64,000 bases of DNA from Conus ventricosus (Eukaryota; Mollusca; Gastropoda; Neogastropoda; Conidae), in assembly GCA_018398815.1 (NCBI GenBank), contig CM031615.1, forward strand, positions 47,054,279 to 47,118,278, written 5' to 3'. Below the pieces are notes generated by a model that ran no database searches, had not been told where the DNA came from, and saw only the letters and a list, made by a program, of their open reading frames with translations. The position numbers and the translations under genes were made by a program. This document shows, one piece after another, positions 31,928 through 38,789 of this stretch (within the stretch, counting starts at the first letter, position 1; each line of letters opens with the position of its first letter).

Positions 31928-32577
31928 CCTCTCTCTCTCTCCCTCTCTCTCTCCCTCTCTCTCTCTCTCCCTCTGGCTGTCTCTCACTTTCAGTCTCTCT
32001 CACACCATCTACACATGCTTTAGTCATCTCTTCTCTTTTTCCCACTTTCTCCACCCATCCTTCCCTGTTTCCAATGCTCCCTACATCACACTGTATTTGC
32101 TGCCTATATTTTTTGGGGGGAGGAGGGAGGTGAGAAGGGAGAGAGGAGGGAGTCCAGGGAAGCTAGGGGACAGTAGGCTGGGGTGGGAATTGGTCTTATT
32201 TTTGGTTTGTGCTTCGACTGGGTTTTATAGACGAAATATCAGAACAGCTCTCTTGTTCTGTCCCTTTTTTCCTATATTTTTTTAGGTGGGGGGGTAGGTA
32301 GGGAGGGGGGGGGGGGGCGCTGTCTCTTGGGTTTCTTCAGTGGCATGGCTTCCCTGCTGCTCATTCCGCCTTCTCTGAACACAGCCACGTCGAGGATTTT
32401 GATATCGTAGCCCCAACGCCAGCAGTCCATAACAGGGAGTTACCGGTGTCAAGTTCTCTTGAGAAAAGTCTGCATCTTCTCGTCTTCTGTCTCTGCTTTC
32501 TCTGAGCTGTGTTTGAGTGTGATGCATCATTTCTTGCAAGTGCGGGTGGGAGCAGCCTTGATTGTGTGCCAGATTGT

Positions 32578-32631
<54 letters not shown>

Positions 32632-32768
32632 TGTGTGTGCATGCATGTGTGTGCGTGCATGCATGTGTGCATCATGCACACATGCACTTACATGCACCTC
32701 CAAGGGTAAGAGAAGGAAATTTAGTAGCCAACCCAGCTCCATCCACAAGCGTAAAAAATGTCCCCCCC

Positions 32769-32799
<31 letters not shown>

Positions 32800-35700
32800 A
32801 CACACACACAAATCTGGTTGCCAACTCTCCATCTGCCAATGAATCAGCCATACAACTAAATTCATGAGAACAGACGTCACAGAAAACCACCAAAGTGACG
32901 TGGTCGCAGTGCAGAGTATCCTCCCCTGGGTCTCCTCGTGAGGTCTGAATACTGATTTCTCCCTCACCAGTCCTGCAGCTTGGACAGGTGGTGTGTGGAG
33001 TGGCCGGAATGAGCTCGATGGTAATGCTACTGGTGGTGATCAGAAAATAGTACAACAAAAAAAAACAACAACGAAATAAAATAAAATAAAAACTAAGGGT
33101 GTATTATATCATATAAATTTATCCATGTTGATACATATATGATCATTTACAAATCATTCTCTTGCTGGCTACAATCTAAAGAATACTGTTTTGTACATTT
33201 TTTTTTTCAATGTCTGCTTTGAGTGACATCTTAAGAAGACATATTTGTTAGAAATTCATTTGTCTGCTTTGAACTGTGTTGAAAAAGTGTTTCTTTACAC
33301 TTTGTTGTTTGTGTTTATTTGTCTAGATTGGCTTGTCTATGTTTGTCTGATACCTTGTTGTTTGTGTTTATTTGTCTGAATATGGGCTTGTCTATGTTTG
33401 TGTGATACAGGTGAAAATAAGTCCTAGTTCTACCAGCCCTTTTACATGCTGGATTTATCATGAACAGGAAAACAAGACCTGCCATTTTTTTCCATTATGT
33501 ATATGAAAGTATTTTAAGTCATGGAAATGAAGTATGGAGCATTGAAAATGGAAAGCCGAGTTATTTAAAAAAAATTAAACAGTGAAAGCTGTTAAACAGG
33601 GTGTCTTTTCTACATTTTCATTTTGTAGTATTGCAAATTGTATTGTAGCTGCTGTTGGGTTGGCAGTATCCTTAACCCTGTGTGTGTGCATATGTGAGTG
33701 TCCATGTTTGTGTGTGTTAGTGTGTGTATATGTGTTGAATGTGTATTAGTGTGTGTGTTTTTGTTCATGTGTGTGTATGTATGCCATTTGTTGTGACTTT
33801 GCATGCATAGTCATGTTTGTATGTGTGTTTGTTGTATATATGTTTGCATGCACACATCCATGTATTTGTGCTTGTGCATGTGTTTGCATGCGTTTGTGTT
33901 TGTGTTCGCATGCCTTCTATTGAGTCTATGTTTTTCCTCACTTTTGTCCAATTATTTGTTATCTAATTACACAGCTTAAGAAGATAGCAACATGCCACTC
34001 ACTGTTATATCTTTGGACAGTAGCAAAAGCAATCACATAAGTCTGTATTGTTTCATTTGCAGCAAATTAGCAGGATTATTGGGAGGCAGATTTGCCAACT
34101 GGAACCCAGACATATTGCAGTCACCAGAGAAAGATGTAATCGAGCTATGTCCTCAGTGCAAAACAGGTAAGACGATTCAAGCCGATGATGTCCAGTAATT
34201 TTCTTGTGATTTTAGTCGAGGCTTGTGAACTGTGAATGAGATAATTTGAGGATCCTCCTAGCATATGAGGGAGTCCCAAAATGCCCCTCATTGGATTGTT
34301 TTAGACATGTATGAGTATGGCTGATTAACCAGATACTGCCGGAACAGTCTGTTGTAGAACTTTCCCAGATAATGTGCAAAGAAACTTCCATAGTCATGTG
34401 CCAAAGAATCTCCACAGTAAAAAGCAAAGGAATTTGTAGTGGGATTTCTACCATAATTTGTTAAGGTACCTCCAAAATAATCTGCAAACGATTCATCAAC
34501 GCAACATGCAAAGGAAGCTCAAAATAAATGGCAGATGTACTTGATAAGCAAAGGAGCCTGTTGTGGAAAGGAACTTTCAGAATAACGTAGAAAGGATTTT
34601 TCAAAATAATATGGAAAGGAACTTTTAAAATAATGTGCTACAGAATTTCCAAAACATGCAGAATAACTTTTCAGATGAAACACAATCATGTTTGGGTTAT
34701 AAACAAAAGCAAACGCAACTGCAAGAATGTTTGGCAAGAGTAGCAGTGGTCTTGGCTGTTTTTTCCATTGTTTAGTTGTGAAAATGGAATCTCTGTTTCA
34801 AATCAGGTGGGGAAAGAGTACCACTGGAGCTGATCTACATGCTGCGATTGATGCTTCGAGATTCCAAGGGGGACTGTCTGGTAGCCAACCTCTGGCGTGA
34901 TAATGCAGTGAGTTATTTTATATATTTTTTTTTTCCATTTGCCTTTTATTTATTTTGATCAAGATGCTGCAACTGGTTCTGTAAGATTTCAGTGGAGACT
35001 GTTTAGTAGACAACCTATTGCATGATAATGCTGTGAATTGTTTAGGTTTTTCTTTTATCATCCAGGAAGGTTATGTTTATTATCATTATTACTATTATTG
35101 AGAGTATTTTTTTGGTGCCACTCCACAGTTGGAGACCAAGCTCCTACTGCTTTGCAGCCACACTGTTGTTTACACAGTGGGCAGCCTGCCTGGGTAGAGC
35201 TGACTGAGGAGCTGCCTGCCCATGTTTTTCATTCATTTCCCATGTCAGTTGAGCTTGGACTGCAATGTTTCAAACTCATCTTTTGGTTTGTTCATTTGTT
35301 TGTTTAAAACTTGAAAGAAAAATTACTATGCCACCAAACAAAAGAAACAAACAAATTAAAAGACAGACATGACATGGCATTTTGCGCCCAATTTGAGAAG
35401 ATAAATGTTTATTTGTTTTGGAGTTTTCATTGTCTTAAATGTCGTTCGTCTTGCCTAAAGAAGACCAAAGTGGTCGAAACGTATGGTATTTGTCGTATTA
35501 CATTTGTTTTGTTTCATTTGACGGCATAGTATTATAGTAATTTTTCTTTTAAGTTTGTTTCCACTTCTGCGTGCAGTCACCTCTCAGGTTGAAAATACAT
35601 TTGTTTGTTTGTCAGCCCATCAGCAAGATCACTCAAGAAGTATTGAACCTGTTTGACCAAACATCTTTGTTAGAGAGTGAATCTGGTCCCAAGGATTAAC

Positions 35701-36547
35701 CCATCAAAGTCTGGTGCCAGTCTTGAATCGTAACATTGGACCCAGGATTCAGAAAGATTATTGTAAATTTTATTTCACAAAAATTGTTGAACACATTTGA
35801 ATAAAACTGGATGAAACACAGATTGTGACCCATAGACACAGCCATTTGAACGTTGTTGTTGATCTGTCGTTGTGGTCATCATCACGTGGCGAACCCAGGG
35901 CCTCTACACACCATTGATAATGTTGATACAAACTTTCCACAAATATCAAACACTGTGAAGTTACTGCTATGAACTTGGAACTGGGCGATACATCTTCATG
36001 GAATTATGAAATTTTGCAGTGATATACACATGGACATTTTGTGGTTGTCTGCATGTCCTATAAAGGAAAAAAAGAGAGAGAGAGAGAAAAAAAAAGGGAA
36101 GTAACTCCAATCCATACCAGTGTTTACCTCCCCTGCTTGAAAATTAAAGTTTTTACCCACAAACTCACTGAGGGGCAGATTCAAGATTCAGTCACGCTGT
36201 GCAGAGGTGTGCACTCTTCCAGACGCCCTTGTAGTGCTATCTTTATTGATTCTGATCTCCATGCTGTGACGGGTGCTGTAATCCTCCAGTGGAGGTTGGT
36301 CAGTTGTCCACCTTGATAGCATGCTGCTTCAAGTCACTCTTTGAATCCTTGTAATTATCTTATTCACATCTGGTTCTGCAAAATTCCAGCTTAGAATATT
36401 TCCTGGCCAGTCTGTTTTTGAATAGAAACGTGAGTCATTTGTTGTGTGCATAAGCAAGTGTGTTCATCAGCAGTCATGCTGACATTCAGCGAAAATTTGG
36501 AAGCATGCAGATACAGGCACACTGTACACTGTCAAATTTATGCAAAT

Positions 36548-36597
<50 letters not shown>

Positions 36598-36634
36598 TTA
36601 CGGATGTGCACGCACACACACACACACACGCATG

Positions 36635-36674
<40 letters not shown>

Positions 36675-37675
36675 GAGGATCAATCATTGTGATTTTTAAA
36701 AAAAGGTAATTAGACTCCCTTCAATATTGTTTTTCTTTCTAATCATGTCCACTGAAATGGGCAAAGTGCAGATTGTGGCAGATGGGGTGAGAAAAAAGGA
36801 GAAATAGATCAATGTATCCAAACATTCCAGTGTATGGGATTGTTACACATGCGATGTTTAGTACCACTCATTGACTGTGCTTTCACTTACTGACACCATT
36901 TACCTTTCTTTTCGTCTCATTTAAAAAAAATTTAGATAACACTTTTTTTGAAACTCACTATAATGCTATGCAGTGTTATGCAAAGCATTTCAATACACGC
37001 ATTGCATACACACAGAAACGTTAAACAAAATAAACACAATGCAAAACAGAATTCAAATGTTGCAAAAGAGATCATAGTGCAATACTAAAACACCATTCTT
37101 GCATTACCATACAACACAACACAAACCAGCACAGAATACACAGTGTAAGAAAACACGATAACAGAACACAGAATAATACAAAACAGTATAGGACAATTCA
37201 ATACAAAAAGTTATCTTCCCTTTTTCCAAACATATACACATACATATACCGCTAGCAATTTAGGAAATCATATACATTATAACATAATAATTGCATTTCA
37301 TACAGTCTTGATAAAGATAAATCTATAATCATTATGTTTAAGATGTTAAGTATGGCAGTCGAGTAAGCAGAAAAAGACAGAGCGAGACAGGAAGAGAGGG
37401 GACAGGGGTGGACATAAGGACAGACACATGACGCCATGTGCCTTTCCGTCGCTGTGTTGCAGGTCACTTTCTTCCGCGGAGTGAGCCCGGAGCTGGCCCT
37501 GCACACCGAGGGCAGGATGGAGGAACTGGTGCAGTCGCTGCGCAGTCTGTGCGTGGGCCGCCTGGCCGGCCAAGAACCCCCCTCCTCCCTCCCACCCTGT
37601 CTGGACTGTTGCCTCCTCTCCTACACTGTGGGCGACGACCTCAACTTTCACATCTTCGATACCGTGCTGGTGTGA
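12130..37675 (+). CDS. POT1: POT1, telomere single-strand binding protein (multi-exon)
   Basis: POT1 binds the single-stranded telomeric overhang through two N-terminal OB folds and joins shelterin through its C-terminal part, which binds TPP1. The readable exons follow the order of human POT1: NYSYTRI...LGVVKF and [10 protein letters not shown] (OB1), DLVCQVVG and [29 protein letters not shown] and HRGTAYGRG (OB2), then a long linker, RTPISDVM and [17 protein letters not shown] and a final FHIFDTVLV stop. Exons: about 12130-12274, 15679-15809, 16358-16489, 18885-19067, 21736-21856, 23825-24020, 25831-26679, 28324-28486, tentative 29200-29323 and 31616-31717, then 34063-34166, 34807-34907 and 37463-37675. 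Phases agree at nearly every junction. Oddities: a +1 frameshift inside the fourth exon, a 283-codon linker exon, a phase conflict between 31717 and 34063, and an unidentified initiator exon. The predicted protein is about 840 residues against 634 in human. Confidence 0.88.
12446..12505. repeat. Poly-G run (about 60 bases, two Cs)
   Basis: Near-pure G immediately upstream of the truncated LINE at 12507. It could form G-quadruplexes or be a sequencing or assembly artefact. Confidence 0.95.
12507..14084 (+). pseudogene. CR1/Jockey-like LINE reverse transcriptase, nearly complete C-terminal two thirds
   Basis: The frame reads [77 protein letters not shown], then after one frame change at about 13455 continues [57 protein letters not shown] and [12 protein letters not shown], stopping at 14082-14084. 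All RT motifs, including FADD, are present. One extra base near 13455-13470 breaks it. The 5' part with the endonuclease is missing. It lies in the first read POT1 intron. Confidence 0.9.
14244..14390 (-). mobile_element. tRNA-headed SINE, 5' head only
   Basis: It carries the same head and proximal core as the SINEs at 10155 and 18254 but is truncated. On the minus strand it starts GGGAGCCGGAATAGCTCAG, with a CTCGTAA anticodon-like loop (CGT) and a CCTGGGGTTGCGGGTTCGAA B-box region. The head has an extra CTTGGTGAT segment shared with the 31.4-kb copy. Confidence 0.8.
14400..15678. other. POT1 intron remainder, nothing recognised
   Basis: Unique-looking, AT-rich intronic sequence between the SINE head and the 15679 exon. 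No exon or repeat family is recognised. Confidence 0.5.
15679..15809 (+). CDS. POT1: POT1 exon, OB1 core
   Basis: Acceptor TGTGTGCAG, donor GTGAGT, ending phase 0. It reads [20 protein letters not shown] and ends with [11 protein letters not shown], aligned to the VVTIVDQT...NGDIVRFHRLK stretch of human POT1. Confidence 0.88.
15836..16034. repeat. (GT)n microsatellite ending in a poly-G run
   Basis: It starts about 26 bp after the donor of the 15679-15809 exon. Interrupted GT repeats end in a G run at about 16010-16034. Confidence 0.95.
16358..16489 (+). CDS. POT1: POT1 exon, end of OB1
   Basis: 44 codons in phase 0 at both ends; acceptor TTTGTAG, donor GTAGGC. It reads [10 protein letters not shown], then [12 protein letters not shown], then [13 protein letters not shown], matching the GFASLTFEG...SKYFNFTTEDH region of human OB1. 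Confidence 0.85.
17270..17522. repeat. GA tract and (CGCA)/(CA)n microsatellite
   Basis: GAGA repeats at about 17274-17300, then a CGCA tetranucleotide array at about 17428-17460 passing into a pure CA run to 17522. Confidence 0.93.
17795..18205. repeat. Two diverged copies of a dispersed repeat (GTTCAGTGRTGCCTG...GGRCACCACCT)
   Basis: A segment around 17843-17878 (GTTCAGTGGTGCCTGCTTTG to GGGCACCACC) recurs at about 18116-18158. A related block with the same GTGGTGTTCAGTGGTGCTC start is at about 27320-27440. No protein or terminal structure identifies the family. Confidence 0.6.
18254..18650 (-). mobile_element. tRNA-headed SINE, AAAGA-tail subtype, with 9-bp target duplication
   Basis: It is nearly identical in layout to the 10155-10560 copy: tRNA-like head at the right end, common core, same 3' body (GCGTACACAGGCTGATACTC on the plus strand) and AAAGAAAGA tail. 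TTCTGTGGA at 18245-18253 is repeated at 18651-18659. It lies 235 bp before a POT1 exon. Confidence 0.87.
18885..19067 (+). CDS. POT1: POT1 exon, start of OB2, with a +1 frameshift
   Basis: It enters in phase 0 (VRELQKWAG) after acceptor CAACACAG. One surplus base within 18903-18919, most simply in GGGG 18908-18911, moves the homologous reading to the next frame: [20 protein letters not shown], then DLVCQVVG and RVWDGTTCP. Unshifted, the frame stops at 18954-18956. The exon ends in phase 2 (TA) at donor GTGAGT, matching the next exon only if the surplus base is ignored. This is either a homopolymer error or a real lesion. Confidence 0.85.
19640..19930 (+). pseudogene. RTE-like LINE reverse transcriptase relic
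   Basis: Degenerate but recognisable: FSEKQAGF, then in a shifted frame [27 protein letters not shown] and QLYESAF. This is the RT region around the FDF-KAFD motif found in RTE-type elements of marine animals. Stops and frame shifts interrupt it. It lies within a POT1 intron. Confidence 0.7.
20060..20340. repeat. Dispersed repeat shared with 24965-25205
   Basis: Both places share a CATCCTCATCCTCATTGATC-like block, a TTCAGTGGCCGTTCACGCCCT / TTCTGTGGCCCTTCCTGCCCT block, and a following GTACCCTCCA-type segment. This indicates two diverged copies of an unidentified repeat. Confidence 0.5.
21231..21460. mobile_element. Foldback element with hammerhead-like core
   Basis: The arms at about 21239-21291 and 21397-21445 are inverted copies (AGAGAGGGGGTTAGTTAC and GTAACTAACCCCCTCTCT; ACAGACAAACAGAGTACA and TGTACTCTGTTTGTCTGT). 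They would form a hairpin of about 50 bp. No protein frame. The spacer holds a hammerhead-like core on the minus strand. The structure resembles Penelope-like terminal repeats in inverted arrangement. Confidence 0.68.
21297..21345 (-). ncRNA. Hammerhead-like core inside the foldback element
   Basis: The minus strand reads CAC-CTGAAGA-A-GACC-loop-GGTC-GAA-ATGCAT-T-GTG. GACC pairs with GGTC (stem II), ATGCAT is a palindromic minimal stem III, and CAC pairs with GTG (stem I). One unpaired A separates the CTGANGA box from stem II, so activity is uncertain. Confidence 0.45.
21736..21856 (+). CDS. POT1: POT1 exon, OB2 middle
   Basis: Acceptor TTGTTCAG; the first base completes a TAC codon from the previous exon. 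It reads [18 protein letters not shown], then [13 protein letters not shown] and QNIK, parallel to LTIDILVYDNHV...RSLK in human. It ends in phase 0 at donor GTAAAT. Confidence 0.87.
22384..22475. repeat. Short direct repeat (CCTGCCGGCAWGC...GAACCAAAGTTT)
   Basis: GCCTGCCGGCATGCTGAACC and CCTGCCGGCAAGCAGAACC, each followed by AAAGTTT, lie side by side. It is a local duplication of unknown meaning. Confidence 0.6.
22830..23220. mobile_element. TTAA-flanked MITE (391 bp)
   Basis: TTAA at 22826-22829 and 23221-23224 brackets inverted ends CTCTTTCATCCCTAC and GTAGGAATGAAAGAG (15 bp, one mismatch). Internally it holds two tandem TTCCTTCCTGCAGCCYAGAA segments and a poly-T. There is no transposase. 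The target site fits piggyBac-like transposition, but the terminal sequence differs from the element at 3045, so it is another family. Confidence 0.75.
23825..24020 (+). CDS. POT1: POT1 exon, end of OB2
   Basis: Acceptor CTGACACAG, phase 0. It reads [20 protein letters not shown], then [17 protein letters not shown] and [11 protein letters not shown], matching GSFLRIYSLH...FHLHGGTSYGRG of human POT1. It ends in phase 1 at donor GTCAGT, immediately before a long GT-rich tract. Confidence 0.9.
24026..24482. repeat. GT-rich imperfect microsatellite
   Basis: About 460 bp of TGTG with frequent TGTGTCTG and TGTATGTT variants, starting just after the donor of the 23825-24020 POT1 exon. Confidence 0.94.
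24540..24745. repeat. Dispersed repeat shared with 37860-38045
   Basis: The two loci share an ordered series of blocks: an ACAAAAT/ACAAGAT start, AGCGCC(A/C)..., ...TGCAAGT..AAATC, AATTTTGTRCGRARATCT and TAGTGGATGTRTTT. They look like diverged copies of one unidentified element. Confidence 0.55.
24965..25205. repeat. Dispersed repeat, second copy
   Basis: Partner of the block at 20060-20340, with shared segments in the same order and orientation. Confidence 0.5.
25831..26679 (+). CDS. POT1: POT1 giant linker exon (disordered, 283 codons)
   Basis: The exon runs from acceptor TTTTACTCCAG to donor GTAAGA, phase 1 to phase 1, with no stop in 849 bases. It is rich in Q, S, E, D, P, G, H and C, with no predicted fold. 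A basic RDHRKRKH stretch could be a nuclear signal. [12 protein letters not shown] looks like a SUMO-interaction motif (hydrophobic VVI followed by Ser and acidic residues). Vertebrate POT1 has only a short linker here. Phases to both neighbours support it as coding. Confidence 0.75.
26735..27150. repeat. 39-bp minisatellite (about 10.5 copies)
   Basis: The unit reads CCACCCTTTTTAACAAATGA then CAGGAATTGAAATGATAAA, with scattered substitutions. Because 39 is divisible by three, the minus strand stays open as a 13-residue repeat with no coding support. It begins about 55 bp after the POT1 linker exon. Confidence 0.93.
27150..27440. repeat. Dispersed repeat shared with 32325-32440 and 17.8-18.2 kb
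   Basis: CCTCAGTGGCATTACGTCCA, then CATAGCCACATTCAGGTTCA, TGTTGCAGCCC, ACACCAGCAATAC parallels TTCAGTGGCATGGCTTCC, ACACAGCCACGTCGAGG, TCGTAGCCCCAACGCCAGCA at 32.3 kb. The right half carries the GTGTTCAGTGGTGCTC motif of 17.8 kb. Confidence 0.55.
27640..27740 (-). mobile_element. Relic of a second tRNA-like SINE
   Basis: On the minus strand, GTCGCTGTGGTACAGTGGTA followed by AAGCACTGAAGGCTATGG and GGGAGCTTCGAGAGTG resembles a decayed tRNA head with A and B boxes. It is different in sequence from the main SINE family. Confidence 0.4.
28324..28486 (+). CDS. POT1: POT1 exon with first zinc CxxC pair
   Basis: Acceptor TTGTTTCAG. It reads [20 protein letters not shown], then [12 protein letters not shown] and [12 protein letters not shown], matching [20 protein letters not shown]...HCPKC of human OB3. 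It ends in phase 2 at donor GTGAGC, directly at the start of a minisatellite intron. The CPKC pair corresponds to two of four zinc ligands in the C-terminal domain. Confidence 0.88.
28500..29195. repeat. Polypyrimidine minisatellite filling a POT1 intron
   Basis: About 24 units of 27-31 bp, TTTGGCATTTCTTTTCATCT then TTTGCTG, run from 14 bp after the donor at 28487 to within 5 bp of the next tentative acceptor at 29199. Open frames here are artefacts. Confidence 0.95.
29200..29323 (+). CDS. POT1: POT1 tentative exon in the OB3/resolvase-like insert
   Basis: Acceptor TTGACTGCAG fits phase 2 from the previous exon. The frame reads [16 protein letters not shown], then [15 protein letters not shown]. 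Similarity to human POT1 is weak. An 11-T run inside the exon invites frame errors, and the donor GTTTAA is poor. Position and phase are its main support. Confidence 0.45.
29598..31565 (-). pseudogene. RTE-type LINE, 3' two thirds, interrupted by a SINE
   Basis: Minus-strand reading from right to left: [14 protein letters not shown] (about 31490-31530), SINE, then [80 protein letters not shown] and [13 protein letters not shown], then a degraded C-terminal part to 29598 that keeps the RTE-like signature of a YGDETWR block and a final zone near the CCCACTGGGACATAGGCCGC end. The reading from about 30950 to 30173 is continuous; the rest has frame breaks. FADD is intact. It lies between two tentative POT1 exons. 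Confidence 0.88.
30953..31474 (-). mobile_element. tRNA-headed SINE, (ATT)n-tail subtype, nested in the RTE LINE
   Basis: The head and core match the other SINEs (B box GGGTTCGAACC, core ACACACGGAACCTCGG), but the 3' body is different, ending GCGCTATATAAGTATTCATT then (ATT)n. CTCCTT occurs on both sides as a probable short target duplication. Removing the SINE rejoins the RTE reading SEWKE / GYFIRL. Confidence 0.85.
31616..31717 (+). CDS. POT1: POT1 tentative exon, resolvase-like insert
   Basis: 34 codons, phase 0 at both ends, acceptor AACTCAG and donor GTGCTA. It reads [20 protein letters not shown], then [12 protein letters not shown], and joins the previous tentative exon in phase. It may correspond to the KNQKGRKVAVHFVKNNG stretch of human POT1. 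Its phase 0 end conflicts with the next certain exon, which needs phase 2, so an exon or a base is missing. Confidence 0.45.
31725..31990. repeat. (CTGT)n and (CT)n microsatellite
   Basis: Mixed tetranucleotide CTGT then CT repeats, starting 8 bp past the donor of the tentative POT1 exon at 31616-31717. Confidence 0.94.
32575..32812. repeat. (GT)n, poly-C and (CA)n tracts
   Basis: A GT run at about 32577-32630, a C run at 32762-32785 and a CA run to about 32810, all in a POT1 intron. Confidence 0.94.
32830..33015 (-). other. Antisense zinc-ribbon-like open frame in a POT1 intron
   Basis: A minus-strand frame reads [20 protein letters not shown], then [20 protein letters not shown]. Two CxxC knuckles about 33 residues apart resemble a zinc ribbon. 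An AG acceptor-like site precedes it (ACCACCAG) and it runs into a microsatellite. No family is recognised. It could be an exon of a nested gene, a transposon piece or chance. Confidence 0.25.
33020..34060. other. POT1 intron remainder
   Basis: AT-rich intron with a short TTGTCTGATACCTTGTTGTTT duplication near 33300-33380 and loose TGTG-rich stretches at 33680-33900. A possible exon at 33413 was rejected because its phases do not fit. Confidence 0.5.
34063..34166 (+). CDS. POT1: POT1 exon with second zinc CxxC pair
   Basis: Acceptor TTCATTTGCAG, donor GTAAGA. The frame [13 protein letters not shown], then [16 protein letters not shown], is fixed by phase 1 continuity with the following exon. 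CPQC corresponds to the second zinc pair of human POT1 (GCKQC). Confidence 0.78.
34807..34907 (+). CDS. POT1: POT1 exon, OB3
   Basis: Acceptor CAAATCAG, donor GTGAGT. It reads [18 protein letters not shown], then [13 protein letters not shown], aligning with [26 protein letters not shown] of human POT1. Confidence 0.87.
35085..35255 (-). mobile_element. 5'-truncated SINE of the (ATT)n-tail subtype
   Basis: It matches the 3' body of the SINE at 30953 (ACACAGTGGGCAGCCTGCCT, GGGTAGAGCTGACTGAGGAG, then an imperfect ATT tail) in the same orientation, diverged, and lacks the tRNA head. Confidence 0.7.
35305..35565. mobile_element. Foldback element with degenerate hammerhead-like core
   Basis: AAACTTGAAAGAAAAATTAC at the left is mirrored by GTAATTTTTCTTTTAAGTTT at the right, followed inward by imperfect GGCA...AAACAAA arms. 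The interior at about 35447-35485 reads CCTAAAGAAGACC-loop-GGTCGAAACGT on the plus strand, similar to the core at 21.3 kb but with the CTGANGA box altered to CTAAAGA. Confidence 0.6.
36548..36672. repeat. (CA)n microsatellite with CACGCA variants
   Basis: Two CA runs separated by an ACGGATGTGCACGC segment. Confidence 0.94.
37463..37675 (+). CDS. POT1: POT1 terminal coding exon
   Basis: Acceptor GTGTTGCAG, phase 0, stop TGA at 37673-37675. It reads [20 protein letters not shown], then [20 protein letters not shown] and DTVLV, matching the FFQIPASEV...CFIKSYNV...YQIFDTTV end of human POT1. Confidence 0.9.
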   Translation, partial: VTFFRGVSPELALHTEGRMEELVQSLRSLCVGRLAGQEPPSSLPPCLDCCLLSYTVGDDLNFHIFDTVLV

Positions 37676-37859
37676 GGAGTTCCGTTTTTGCTCTCTTCCT
37701 TTCAAATCAGTGGAGCAGTCGGCAACCTGATGATGATTAGCTGTTGTTTCATATGGGTTAAATCGTTAAACTACCAACAGTTTTGTTTCAAAGTGAGGTG
37801 AAATTGAAACAAACTTAGAGGAAAAATTACTGTTCCACTGAACAAAAGAGGCAAACCAA

Positions 37860-38045
37860 TTACAACACAAGATTTTGTTTAACTAACATTCTCGCCGACC
37901 AAATTATTTTTTTCAGAGCGCCAGACAAACATGTATCAAACTTTTCAAAGTGGAATACTTTTGTTAACCTTGAAACAAATGCTGCAAGTTGAAATCTAAT
38001 TTTGTGCGAAGATCTACTAGTGGATGTATTTTGATGTGCAAGCAT
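37860..38045. repeat. Dispersed repeat, partner of 24540-24745
   Basis: It contains the same ordered motifs as the copy at 24.5 kb. Immediately upstream (37820-37860), AAAAATTACTGTTCCACTGA and ACAAAAGAGGCAAACC resemble the left arm of the 35.3-kb foldback element. Confidence 0.55.
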
Positions 38046-38428
38046 CATTCCAGTTCAAGCACACAAATGTCCGTGACCTTGCAGACCATTTGCCATTTAA
38101 TTTGTTATCCTTCGTGTACCCCCAAAAAGGGTGAAAGGGATTAAACTTATCCTTTGTTCATGTTACATTTATTGTCATTGTTTCTTCTTGTATGTGTGTT
38201 CCCTTGGGCCCCCTTTCGTCTTTGTGTGTGTGTGTGTGTGTGTGTGTGCTGGTTTCAGGAGTTTTGAAATTGTTAGAAAACCACTGACTTTATCTCAAGA
38301 ACTGGCAAGCCCACGTTAGAAGGAAGGGGTCCAGTACGCGAGCAAGAAAATGAGGAAGAAAGTTCAGTCACTCCGCGTTGTGTCAGCACACCCAACATTA
38401 GAACATCATGAACGCGGTCACTTTGCAG

Positions 38429-38593
38429 GGCTGGGAGCAGAAAATCATAGCTATACTGAAAAGGCTGGAGGTCCAGGGGGCCGCTTTAGGCCCCCCGGTG
38501 GGGTGCAGGGACAATGCACTGCTGGGATGGCACCGCACCCCAGACGCTGAAGAAAATTTGTCTTGCCAAGACAGTTTTGTGGCCTCTCCTTGA
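38429..38593 (+). other. Exon-like frame with a nearby poly(A) signal
   Basis: After CACTTTGCAG the frame reads GWEQKIIAILKRLEVQGAAL, then NALLGWHRTPDAEENLSC, and stops at 38591-38593. AATAAA follows within about 20 bases. It could be a terminal exon of an unrecognised transcript, part of the POT1 3' UTR, or a retrocopy tail. No family is recognised and no partner exon was found. Confidence 0.25.
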
Positions 38594-38789
38594 AAGCAAA
38601 GTTAATAAATTAACTTCCATGCAAAAATACTCCAAATATGACAAAATATGACTTGCGGCTTAAATATCAAACTGAAAATGTTATGCCAAGTACTTAAATT
38701 CATCTTAAATTCAGTAAACCATCAAAACAAAATAGGATGCAATGTATTTACTCACCAGTGATGTTAATAGATGACTGGCCAAATTTCAA

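Noticed and set aside
33413..33505. Possible POT1 exon [14 protein letters not shown]...
   Set aside because: The acceptor (GATACAG) is fair and one residue pattern recalls human POT1, but every usable donor leaves phase 1 while the next exon needs phase 2, and the frame stops soon after.
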